From: Daucus carota subsp. sativus
Lineage: Eukaryota > Streptophyta > Magnoliopsida > Apiales > Apiaceae
Assembly: GCF_001625215.2 (NCBI RefSeq)
Contig: NC_030386.2
Location: 24,832,545 to 24,896,544, forward strand
Direction: 5' to 3'
DNA: 64,000 bases
Part shown: positions 1 through 10,433 of the stretch, in pieces
Numbering within the stretch: the first letter of the stretch is position 1
Layout of the letters: each line of letters opens with the position of its first letter
Position numbers and translations under genes: made by a program
The notes under the pieces: generated by a model
The model's input: the letters and a program-made list of their open reading frames with translations, nothing else
What the model was told of the DNA's origin: nothing
Databases searched by the model: none

Positions 1-280
1 AGCGTTGAGAGTTGAGGACGCGCATATTTATTGTTCTTCCTTTACATCCTATTCCCACCCGTTTCTTCAATTTTTACTGCACAAGTAGTAATTATTAATT
101 GATTGATTAAATGCAACTCCCACGCTAATCTCTTGTTTAAGACTTTTTGTTATTCTAATCCTACCCAAAAGTCACCCCTTGTATTTCTACCTACAATATA
201 AACCTTCTCCTCTACACTACACATAAATATATAACCACCTTCTCTTCTTCATTATTCTTACTTTGAATTACAATTACAAA
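1..280 (+). promoter_or_regulatory. Promoter and 5' UTR of the DUF1645 gene
   Basis: AT-rich upstream region with TATA-like strings near 196-202 (aatataaac) and 226-233 (aaatatataa), 50-85 bases before the ATG at 281. The intervening DNA is pyrimidine-rich, as in plant 5' leaders. No other gene signal is seen. Which TATA is used is an inference. Confidence 0.45.
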
Positions 281-1039
281 ATGCAGAATAATTTAAACGA
301 CAATGTCGTGTGCCCTAGCTTCAACAGCTATTCCTCCGATAAACTCGCCGAGATCGCAAGCAAAGTCACCGACGAATTCAACCGAATCACTCTCGTTCAC
401 GACGAAGACGAGTTCGAGTTCTCTCTAGAACTCTCCGCCGATCAAATCAACAATCAAGGTCCTATCTTTCCTATCTTCAATCGTCAACTATACGATCAAA
501 ATAACGAAGAAAAAGCTTCAGCGAATCTCCTGCCATTGAAAAATCTCTTTCTCGAAGAAGCCGAAGCGTCTCGTTTGTCATCTTCATCTTCGTCCGAGGC
601 TGATGAGCTGGAATCAATACCGCCGGGGACGTACTGCGTGTGGAGGCCAAAAGACGACGTCGCGTCGTCTCCGGCGAGCTGTAAGAAGAGCAAATCAACC
701 GGATCGGCGTCGAAGCGGTTCAGGATCCGAGATTTAATTCGGAGGAGTAACAGTGAAGGAAAGTCGTCGTCGTCGTCGTCATCGTTCGTGTTTTTGACAC
801 CGAAGAAAGAAAAATTAGTGGATGAAAAACTGAGGCTAGAGTCCGGGAAAGTCGCCGGGAAAATGAGAGCGCCGGCATCTCCGTCGTCGTCGGCGCACGA
901 GACGTTTTACATGCAGAATAGAGCGATGAAAGAAGGTGAAAAAAGGAAATCATATTTACCGTACCGTAAAGATCTGGTAGGGTTTTTCGCAAATGTGAAT
1001 GGGCTTGGCAAGGCAGCTAAACCGTTTCCTCCGTATTAA
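281..1039 (+). CDS. DUF1645 family protein, single exon
   Basis: Encodes 252 residues. The first ATG is at 281; the open frame runs six codons further upstream but only from a TTG. The protein is Ser-rich. A basic segment near residues 138-155 (KRFRIRDLIRRSNSEGK) is followed by a Ser run and FVFLTPKK. The C-terminus carries KRKSYLPYRKDLVGFFANVN, the hallmark of the plant DUF1645 family, whose members are small Ser/Arg-rich proteins often linked to stress responses and of unknown biochemistry. Length and single-exon structure fit the family. The gene stands alone, with a Stowaway MITE 30 bases after the stop. Family assignment is firm; function is unknown. Confidence 0.85.
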   Translation: MQNNLNDNVVCPSFNSYSSDKLAEIASKVTDEFNRITLVHDEDEFEFSLELSADQINNQGPIFPIFNRQLYDQNNEEKASANLLPLKNLFLEEAEASRLSSSSSSEADELESIPPGTYCVWRPKDDVASSPASCKKSKSTGSASKRFRIRDLIRRSNSEGKSSSSSSSFVFLTPKKEKLVDEKLRLESGKVAGKMRAPASPSSSAHETFYMQNRAMKEGEKRKSYLPYRKDLVGFFANVNGLGKAAKPFPPY

Positions 1040-1069
1040 AACGTCGCCGTTTTTACTGCAATGCATATA

Positions 1070-1373
1070 CTCCCTCCGTCCCTATTTATCTGTCCACTTT
1101 GGAAGTAAAAATTTGTCCCTATTTATCTGTCCATTTATACTTTCAAAACTAATTTAATGATAGTTTTTCAAATATATCTTCATAATTTCAATTTTCAAGG
1201 CTTGACTTATTTAAAACTTGGTTGAATTCATGTTTTCAAGACATAAAGTAGGAGTATTCCACCATTTTCAAGATATTAATTAGAGGTATTTAATGAAAAA
1301 GTTCATGCAATCAATTATTCCTTGGTATGTGTTTTTTTTTCCAAAATGGACAGATAAAAAGGGACGGAGGGAG
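1070..1373. mobile_element. Stowaway MITE (copy 1, same subfamily as 32721-33102)
   Basis: Terminal inverted repeats begin CTCCCTCCGTCCC and continue into an inverted TTTATCTGTCCA; the element is bounded by TA on both sides (1068-1069, 1374-1375). It is AT-rich inside and non-coding. The subterminal string CTGTCCACTTTGGAAGTAA also occurs in the element at 32721, so the two are one subfamily. It lies just beyond the DUF1645 stop and may form part of its 3' UTR. Confidence 0.85.
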
Positions 1374-1837
1374 TATATACTAGTGTTCTGTAAATATGGT
1401 AACTAATTTACCTTTTTTACTTTTTTTTAAAGGAGATGTTAGTTTGTTGCAGCATTAAAGTGGAACATGCCTAAAAATGTACGAGTTGGTTAGTAGGAGT
1501 ATTAAAATATTGTTTGAAAAACTATAGTTTTGGTAGCAGTGAGATTTTAGCTACATGAAAACACGGATCATGTGATGGGCGTGCTGTCGATATTTATTGT
1601 AGGTTATGCGTTTTGTTATACCCTAATTAATGGAGTGTGGGAGTATTATTAAACTTGAAATAAAGTAGGTATAAGTTGAAATAGGGCTTGTTATAATATT
1701 AAAGTCAAGTTAATGTGGGGGTTTGTTTTTCTCCCAAGCATTTGTGGCTTGTCATCAACATTTGACTTTCTACCCCTTTTAAGTCTCAACTAATTTACAT
1801 ACTTCATGTGAATTGCCACAACTCTCACAAAGCTCTA
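1374..1837. other. Intergenic, no gene seen
   Basis: AT-rich sequence between two MITEs. Short open frames only, none resembling a protein family. No clear repeat boundary was found. Confidence 0.5.
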
Positions 1838-2686
1838 AGGGGATGTTTGGATGATGGGTGGGAATGGGGGTATGATTTACCCTTCAAGAGGGAATGAGGT
1901 TCCCATTCCAAGCAAAAATTTTACTAATTCAAACACAATATATGGGTATTAGGTTCCAATTCCTAGGGGTGAGCAAAAATTCTCCAAACCGCCCGATCCA
2001 ATCCGGCCAAACCGAATTTAACGGTTTGGTTTGGTTATGGTTTCAAATTATAAAAACCGAATTATTTCGGTTTGGTTTCGGTTTTTACCTTCAAACCACC
2101 CGATAAATCCGAACCGAATGTGTAGTTTCAAATATTAATATACATGTACTAAAATGTATTATTAAAAATAAAATTATAATCTACAAAAAATTGTAAAATC
2201 TTAAACATATAAAAAGTATCCTAGTAAAGATTTTCTTTAAAAATATTATTTATTCTATTTTATGATATTAATTTTGATGTATGTATTATGTTTCAATTCT
2301 TTTTATTTATATTTTTATAAATGTATGCGAATACATTTTATTTATTTTCTTCCATCTTTGCTTATTTATCAAACTAATATATTCTTGTATCCTCTTTGAG
2401 TATGATTAAATAGAAAATATAACTTGAATTTTCCATTCCTTATTTTTCAAGTTAAAATTTAATTTTGTTGATAACTTTGTTTTACATATATAAAACGGTT
2501 TAAACCGAAACCAAACCGAACCGAATCGTTTTAAACGGATTGGTTTGGTTTGGATTTTAAACATAATGGTTGATTTTGAAAAACCGATTATTTCGGTTTG
2601 GTTTGGTTTGGACCCTCCAAACCGCCCGATGCTCACCCCTACCGATTCCCGTTAACCGAGCTCATTAACCATCAACCAAACGCTCT
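1838..2686. mobile_element. PIF/Harbinger-like MITE (copy 1), split by a hAT element
   Basis: The left end is AGGGGATGTTTGGATGAT and the right end, reversed, is AGAGCGTTTGGTTGATGG. A CTA flank appears on each side (1835-1837, 2687-2689). The inner strings GGGTATGATTTACCC and AAGAGGGAATGAG recur in reverse orientation at 31205-31332, so this is the same family as the element at 30508-31332. About 170 bases belong to this element and the rest is the nested insertion at 1964-2641. Confidence 0.7.
1964..2641. mobile_element. hAT-type non-autonomous element nested in the MITE
   Basis: Perfect short terminal repeats TAGGGGTGAGCA / TGCTCACCCCTA are flanked by an 8-bp target duplication, CCAATTCC at 1956-1963 and CCGATTCC at 2642-2649 (7 of 8). 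The subterminal regions carry many GGTTTGGTTT and AACCGAA strings in inverted orientation. There is no transposase. The 8-bp duplication is the hAT signature. Confidence 0.75.
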
Positions 2687-2963
2687 CTAGATCTTTTTTC
2701 CCGCTCTAACAGATTTTCATTTAAATTTAGACAGCAATGTTAGATGTTATAACTGTATTATAAAATTAATTACTTATAATTAATTTTTTGAATTAAAATA
2801 CATGTAGTTTGTGATTAATAGTGGTGGTGGTTACATGTTTGTGTCAGCACAACATTGTTTAGGAAGAAGTCCTTGTCTCGCGCGCTTTCGGAACTCGACA
2901 CCAGGCAAGCTGTATCGAGTACAAACTCTTTCACACTCTCGCGTAAAAATATTAACGGTTTTT

Positions 2964-3142
2964 CTATGGTGTGCCCATGGGCACATGCTAAGCGCGGAAA
3001 ATTTTGTGCTTGGATCATTTTGATTGGTTCCTATCTCATGATAATGGTGGACCCCCCTGCAAATACACCAACCACACCAATCAAAATCTCCCAAATACAA
3101 AAATTTCCGCGCTTAGCATGTGCCCATGGACACACACTAGCC
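2964..3142. mobile_element. Short palindromic MITE around GTGCCCATGGGCAC
   Basis: Near-perfect inverted arms of about 35 bases (GTGTGCCCATGGGCACAT, then GCTAAGCGCGGAAA) face each other around a core containing GGTGGACCCCCCTGCAAAT. The same core and arms recur at 22556-22722, which makes it a mobile family rather than a chance palindrome. The superfamily is not clear because no target duplication could be assigned. Confidence 0.6.
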
Positions 3143-6100
3143 AAACCGAAATATTAAATCGGAAAGCTAGTGAGTAATGACAAATGGTTGATGCTTAAAT
3201 TTTGATTAAATTATATATAAAACAAAGAATATAGGAGAAAATATATATTTTCTGTGTTTCATAATATGAATCAAATTTTTAAATGTTTTGAGAAAAAAAT
3301 GAACTATTCATTTTGAATTTAGAATGAAATTCATGTAGAATGACCAAAATGATTTAATAGTTAAAGATTAAAAAACCTCTAATCTAAAACTAATCTAGAG
3401 TGTTCAGGTACCAAAATTAATATGAAAAGATACATCATCCATGTATTCCACACTAGCAGCTGATTTTAACAACAATAACTAAAACTTATGAAATGCTTAT
3501 AATTACCGATGTAGGAATGGTTCTGCAGCAGAATCTTAATGGTTCTCTAGTTGACTGTTGTTCTCTTGAGCGCGACCTTATAAATGTAATATTAGTGACT
3601 TAAAAAATTTATTATGTAGTTCACTAATATGTTGTTACAATTGTGAATAGTTGACTAGTAAAAAATTTATTTGTCTCGTTATAAAATTTAACGGAATAAC
3701 TAAAATCACACACGTTCATAAGGTGAGTGATAATATTAAATAAACTTGTTGTATAATGATAATACTAGAGTGAAAAATCTATTTTCTCTAATAAAAAACA
3801 TGTACATTCAATATTCTATTAATTTATTTTTTGTCATATTTTCGAATAAGGTGCTACAATTCAGTTTCCTAATTTTTCTTTATAAAATCTTGTTATTTAA
3901 ATACCAATTATATATTTTAATAACTAACGACAAACTTTATTATACAAATAAAATTCTTCTTGCACGATATACTCCTTAAACAAAGTCAAAGTAATGTGTT
4001 CCATGTCTTGGGCTTGGCCCAAACGGTAGTCTCTTAAAGGCTTCCTTCGGGTTGATAATTCAAAGCAGTTCTCTAGTGGTCATCGTGGTTTTATTAACAC
4101 TGGCTTATATTATGTTTGATACAATTAAATATTTTAAACTTTTTATTAATTTTAAATTTGTTATTTTACAATAATTTTAAAATAGATTTATTTTCTTTAT
4201 ATTTTTGTTATTACAATATTTTGGCCACTCAGTTGAATTAAAATATTATGGTCATTTTTATGAACAAGACTTTGAGGACCTTTACTCACACATGACTTGT
4301 TACGACAATAATTTGAGCAGTCAATGATAGTCAGATGACGCATAAATCAACATAATGTTGACATTTGAAATAATAAAACAATGCTCAAAGTAAAAAGCGG
4401 TGGCATATAGTTAACTATAGAATCAATCTACTGGATATCATGGTTTCTATTTTCTTAGGTGCTTAAATTATTTTAACAGTTTTTCTTTAATTTATAAGTT
4501 AGTTTTTAAACCAAGAAGGAAATGGACAAGCATCGAACAAATTTTTAAAAAGAACGTACAAATTTTAATTGTGAGAGCATTTTTTATATATTTTTCTAAA
4601 ATTTCGAATGATGAAAAAATGTCGTACCAATCCGCTCACTCGGCATAGCCAGATGTTTGTGCATATAGCTGCAAATTTCAGCTTTAAGCTTTAGTTCTAA
4701 TCCGGTGTTACTGTAACTGGATGTTATTTATATCATTTTATAAATAAAAGTATCACCATTTAATTGTAAGTCTGAGATGATTGTTTATGTGAAAAGAAAT
4801 ATTGACATAAATAAAAGGAATTTGCAGGTGGTAGACCAAGTAAAAAAACAAGATGACAACATAACTCAGTGATGACTAAAAATGTTGACATGAAGTTCAG
4901 AGCCAGAAATGAGCAATGACCCATATATACAAGAAACCTGCAGTCACCTCTAAAAATGAAGAACACTCAATCTTATGCTCCAAACTCCGCGATTTGAGTC
5001 CAAGAACAATGGAGCATAATTTCTCCTATAATGTTTCAGTTTCTGCACTGTCCTTCTTTCATAGGTATGGAGATGCTCAGATGCATCTTGTTAATTTCAT
5101 TTTGATATTTATAATAGTCATTTGGTTTTATGCACTGCACAGTGCTGCAGTAGGCAATAAAAGGGAATCTGAAATGCAGGAATTTAGCAGCAAGTTAAGA
5201 AAGGAGAGAAACATGCAGAACCATGTTTTGGAGATAACACCCCTTATCCATCTATCCAGTATGTCTTTGAATCTAAATATAAAGTTGTGCTATCTGATTT
5301 TTGTATTTTATCCAAAATTTTGAGACCTTTCATGCTGTAATTTCTTCACCTCCCCACATTGTCCTCTTACTTTATCTCTGCCCTTATCTTCAGCTTCATT
5401 CTCCACCTTAGATCTGTCTATGCTTACCCATTTTGCAACGCGGCAACCAGATATTGTTTTCACTCACCACCACAGAATTAATATACTGAATACAATTCAA
5501 AATATCATAATTTGTGGTAACATTTGCTGGAGCATCTCTGGTATACATTATGCAATATAACAGCACTCGGTTTAGTCTTTAGAATTGTCAATGTTAATCA
5601 GGAGGGTCTCGTAGAAGTAAATCTAAAATCTGACTGTGTTAAAGTTTATATTTTTCATTTAAAGCTAATGCATATATGTTTATGTAATTTCAAGTTCAGG
5701 ATGTCTATCGCACTATACTAGTACTATTACATTGAAGTCTGCAGAAAAGAAGAGTTTGTTTTAATATATAGAACTCAGAACCAAAAGAGCCATTCGCGAC
5801 AGAATGGCATGATAAACAGGACACAGAGGAAGGGGAAAAGAACTGAACTATGTGAAAATACTAATTACATGTAAGAGTTCAAGTGTTCAGTGCTCAGCCA
5901 TCAGTGCAAGAACTTGTGGTGCAACTTAGCAGGAAGAACATCTATAACAGCAGTAAAAATAAATTGCATGCACGAGATTATGGCTAAAAGAGTTAAGTCA
6001 CGAGAACACAAAGTTCATAGATAACTCCTATGGCAAGAAAATCCATAAATATTCTTATCTATTTAATTCCAGAAGAAATAAAACTGAAACCAAACGGGAA

Positions 6101-6200
6101 GTGTGCATGTGTAATCTCCATCGTCAAAAACTGATCGAGAAAGGAAGAAGCTAAGATTAGCCCAGCAATCGCTTTCATTATCCGGGAATGGCATGGGAGA
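3143..6200. other. Intergenic DNA between the MITE cluster and carbonic anhydrase
   Basis: AT-rich, with short non-homologous open frames only. A fragment at about 3520-3585 (TTCTGCAGCAGAA, then TTGAGCGCGACCT) matches the termini and palindromes of the MULE-like element at 18845-19151 and is probably a decayed copy. No RNA gene or further coding region was recognised. Confidence 0.5.
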
Positions 6201-6245
6201 GTATATAATATTAATAAGGGTGCAATTTATATATAAAAGGAGAGC
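6201..6245 (+). promoter_or_regulatory. TATA elements of the plastid-form carbonic anhydrase promoter
   Basis: Two TATA-like strings, tatataata at 6202-6210 and tatataaaagg at 6230-6240, stand 26-64 bases before the ATG at 6266. If the nearer one is used the leader would be only a few bases long; the farther one gives a leader of about 30 bases. This is inferred from position and consensus only. Confidence 0.45.
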
Positions 6246-6265
6246 AGCGTAGTATCAGTTGCACA

Positions 6266-8535
6266 ATGTCGAGTATTACAATTAACAATTGGTGCTTCAC
6301 CTCTGTCTCCCCTGCTCAATCTTCTTCCAGCGTAGCAACTAAACAGCATTTCCGCCCATCTGTCTCCGCCAGACTATCTTCCTCCTCCTCTTCTTCTTCC
6401 AACTCCGTCCCCAGCCTCATCAGGAACGAGCCTGTTTTCGCGGCCCCTGCTCCCCTCATCACCCCCGTCTTGGTACTCTCCCTCTCTCATTATACATTGC
6501 ATTATGCCATAACGCGACTACTTGCTTAAAACGCTCACTCCTAAAACGACTCCTAAAACGGCTCTGTTCGTTTACAGCACTAGCCGAGAGGCTCCGAATT
6601 TAAAAAAATCTTGAATATTCAAACGGTTTGGGGTAGTATTTTGTTTTTCAAACAGGTCCCTACTGCATGTGGCAAAAATTTAATTTTCATCCCACTTCTT
6701 TTATTATTTGTCTATTTTGCCATAAAGATGATGTGGAAGTGTGTGATAACAATTCATCTGAATAGCTATTCACGTGAAATGGATCACACAGCACTCACAC
6801 GTCGCCGCTGGTAGGTGGCATCCTTAAAATTTGGGTTCTTTCCGTTTCAAACAAGTGGCATTTCATACATACATATACCAATTTCTACGGAATTTGGTAT
6901 ACTCGCTAATTTTTACGTAATCTTTATTGCGAGATGTTATTATCTTCGATATTTATGATCTTCCGAGAAAAGGGTCTTTTAGTTTCGCTTTCACAAGCAT
7001 GCACCACCAGGCCCCAAACTAATTCAAGTGGAAAAATAATTCCTCTATAAATTGGGAGACTTGTGTATATAGTATTGTTAGGTGTAGGAGTAAAGTAGTG
7101 GTAGAGTTGTTCAAGCTGCGATCCTGATTACACAATTGCTAATAAATTGTAGAGAGAAGAAATGGGAACAGAGTATGAAGAGGCCATTGCTGGACTCAAG
7201 AAGCTGATCAGGTATGTTGAACAAGCGTGATATTCGTGCTTTCTAGATATGATATCTACTGAAGGACCTTGGGAGGGATTCTGTCGCGTGCTTATTGTTA
7301 ATCTGTGGGGGTTTGCAGTGAGAAAGGAGAGCTTGGACCGGTTGCAGCAGCGAAGGTTGGTCAGATAACAGCTGAGCTCAAGACACCTGATGGCGGCAAA
7401 GCGTTTGATTCTGTTGAGAGGCTCAAAACTGGTTTCATCAAGTTCAAGAAGGAGAAATACGTGTAACTCCTCAGTTCCCTCCTCTGATTCTCTCGAGAAC
7501 TTTTTATTGTTGTGGATTGTTAGATTATGTAGGAATGATTTGTATATTTGTTATTTTCCTCTCCAGGACAAACCCAGCTTTGTACGAAGAACTCTCCAAA
7601 GGCCAGAGCCCCAAGGTACAACAGAGACTAACCAGTACAAGTTTGAGATGCAAGTTAAGCACAGCTTACTCATACCGTTTCTGTGTTTCAGTTTATGGTA
7701 TTTGCATGCTCCGACTCCCGTGTGTGCCCCTCGCACGTACTGGATTTCCAGCCCGGTGAAGCATTCGTTGTCCGTAACGTAGCCAACATGGTCCCTCCCT
7801 TTGACAAGGTAACCATGTCGTAGTCATAACCAGAAAATTTAGCATATTTTGATTGACAAATGACGCCTAAAAGACATTTTACCGAGTCACCGACTGCTCT
7901 AATGTACTCTATATCTTCTCTGAAATAGGAGAAACATACAGGAGTTGGCTCTGCTGTTGAGTATGCAGTGTTGCATCTCAAGGTTTCCGAAATCGTGGTT
8001 ATTGGACACAGCGCTTGTGGTGGTATCAAGGGGCTCATGTCCTTCACATTTGAGGGACCCAGATCTACGTAAGGATACTTCCTTCTCCCAATTTGCAGAT
8101 TCTGAACTCAAACCCGACAAGCTCACAAACTTATCTTTCTAATTTCAACTCTAATGGACAGCGATTTCATTGAAGACTGGGTCAAGATCGGACTGCCTGC
8201 CAAGGCCAAAGTCACAGCAGAGCACGGTGACAAACCTTTCGGAGATCAGTGTGCATGCTGTGAGAAGGTACAGCAACCTTTTCTGTAAATATTCAAGATC
8301 TAAACAACTAATCGCTAATATATCATCTCTAATCTAATCCTCTGTGTTTGGAAAAACTAATGGAATGCAGGAAGCTGTGAATGTATCACTCAGCAACCTC
8401 TTGTCATACCCATTTGTGAGAGATGGTTTGGTGAACAAAACCTTGGCGCTAAAGGGTGCTCACTACGACTTCGTGAATGGATCTTTCGAGCTATGGGGAC
8501 TCGACTTCAGCCTCTCTCCCCCATCCTCCGTATGA
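6266..8535 (+). CDS. Beta carbonic anhydrase, chloroplastic, with an internal cytosolic start
   Basis: Zinc enzyme that interconverts CO2 and bicarbonate. Exons: 6266-6472, 7153-7211, 7319-7462, 7567-7615, 7692-7808, 7929-8068, 8162-8267, 8371-8535. All junctions are GT-AG and in phase, giving 328 residues as usual for plant beta-CA. Exon 1 is a Ser-rich transit peptide ([10 protein letters not shown] at its end). The mature part shows [15 protein letters not shown] (zinc Cys plus the catalytic Asp-Arg pair), [15 protein letters not shown] (zinc His and Cys) and the plant C-terminus [16 protein letters not shown]. Exon 2 contains an ATG at 7162 in the same frame, preceded by its own TATA, so a transit-less form of 256 residues is also predicted. 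Identification is certain; the isoform split is inferred. Confidence 0.95.
7040..7161 (+). promoter_or_regulatory. Probable internal promoter and leader for a short carbonic anhydrase transcript
   Basis: Inside intron 1 a consensus TATA (tataaatt, 7045-7052) lies 110 bases before the in-frame ATG at 7162. The interval 7075-7161 has no upstream ATG, as expected of a leader. The acceptor used by the long transcript (ag at 7151-7152) falls inside this leader, so both forms can share everything from exon 2 on. Alternative first exons are known for plant beta-CA genes. Confidence 0.5.
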
Positions 8536-10433
8536 ACATCAACCCCATGCCAGTGACCTCGCGGCTTTGTTATATTACTATATTCTCTATTAACTCCTCC
8601 GCCTTTTGTATGTTGTATTTGCCTTAAAAGAGCAATAATTTATAATAAACAAGATGGAGATTATACGAGGCTCCTTATTGTCTGAAGTTTTCTCTACATT
8701 ACTATTGTTCATTACTGCATTTTGATTTTGCTAGGTAAAAGATGTCGCCACAATACTGCACTGGAAGCTCTAAGGACATGCTTAGAGAATAGAGATCATA
8801 CCTTGGACTCTATTGGGTCAGACTGAAACGAATAACTTGTTGAGACCATAGTCTTTCTAAGTGTATCATGTTGCTATTTCAAATATAAGCCACTCACTTA
8901 GCTCTTTCTAAGGGTTAATTTTGATCAGAATTTATACCAACTTGGGCCAAGATAATAAATTCTAATAAGATATCAGTCATTAAATATTCTTAAAAAAAAA
9001 AAAAAAAAAAGATATCAGTCACTACAGAAATCAAATAAGCAAACAGCTCAGAAACATTGCACAGGGAAGAATTTACAAAGTAAAACAGGAAATGCTGGCT
9101 CTTGTACACTTAACAGTTCATAATTGTTCCAATGGCAATTGTACTAGTTTCATATGCTGAGTTCGGTATCTCTGCTATTGGACTCCATCAGGGGGGTCAT
9201 CTTTTTATCTTATGGTAACAACCAACTGAGAAAAACTTTAGAATAAATTAATTTAGAAAATTGAGAGTTAATAAATTTTCGCCTAAAAGACTGAGTAACT
9301 AAACGATCTTAATGCATGAATCAGTAAACAAATTCTTTCTTTATTCTCTTGAACCACCAACTGCTCATATGCTGACTACTTTCTTCTAAACGCCTCTGAT
9401 AACAACCGGATAGCCATATTTGGAGATATCCATTAATAAGAGGAAATGTTCACTCTTTTTGATATTCCTATTTGTATTGATTCGTCAGTATTATGTTTCT
9501 TTGGTAAAGCTAGTTGTCTTTACATGCCCAACAGCATTGTTCTTCCTGGCCAAGCTTGTTAGCACATGAGCTACCAGCACTGTTCTTTACTGGCGAAGCT
9601 TGCTAGCACATGAGGTTTCAGGGTAATAGCCATAAAAAGAAGAATAGGGGGCTCCAACGCCAGTACAAGTTAAGTAGTAGACTCTTGTCAACTTGTTACA
9701 GCCAACTTCAGAAGCCAACATCGATCATACAAACCAGATACAAGTGGGTCTTATCAAATTTTATTGTGGAAATTGACCATGACTTTAGATACATTCAGGT
9801 TTAGAGAATTCATCCGCAGCTTCTTATAATGGGTTCTCATATTGATTTAAATCAATCAGAAAACATCTGGTATCCTTTGTTCACAAAGCATTAGCCTAAT
9901 TAAATGTACATTTGTAGTTAACCTATAGCATTACCTTATGTATGCTATATAGTATAATTCTAGTGGTTGCGACTATTCCCATCTAGAAAATCATTTTTCT
10001 ATACCCAAGTGAGTTTCTCTAAGCTTTATCAAGTCTCGAAAATGCTTCCAAACTTTTGTACCATTTTTTCCATCATACCAAAGATAGGATGGTCAAAATT
10101 AAGTTCTTCACACCCTCGCGCATCAACAGTTTTCTTTAACCAAATTTAGTATTATAGTATATATTACCAAGCTGGCTTCTAACTTTACAAAATTACAATA
10201 CATTTTTCACAGCTAACTATATTATGTATTATAGAGGGAACCTTTTGTCGCTAAACAGTACTGAATAAGAGGCGGAAACTTTTATTAATATAAAGATGTA
10301 AAGATGCTATTACAACAGATGAATTATGTACAAGATCCTATATCATGACAATGATACATTTACTACACAATGCTAGGCAATTTCTTAGTAATGCATGAAT
10401 TATTATTATGTGCTGACCTCAAAAGAGGTATCA
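8536..10433. other. Convergent intergenic region, carbonic anhydrase 3' UTR and DEG1 3' flank
   Basis: The start should hold the carbonic anhydrase 3' UTR (aataat/aataaa-like strings near 8633-8648). A poly-A run lies at 8992-9010. An imperfect direct repeat of about 38 bases occurs at 9533-9570 and 9577-9614 (both contain AGCACATGAG). Otherwise no gene is seen. Confidence 0.5.

Noticed and set aside
2811..3157. Four overlapping open frames on both strands
   Set aside because: They cover a palindromic MITE, so the frames mirror each other; none resembles a protein.
4010..4110. Possible tRNA or SINE head around GGCTTGGCCCAAACGGTAG
   Set aside because: No cloverleaf could be drawn and there is no convincing B box; treated as chance.
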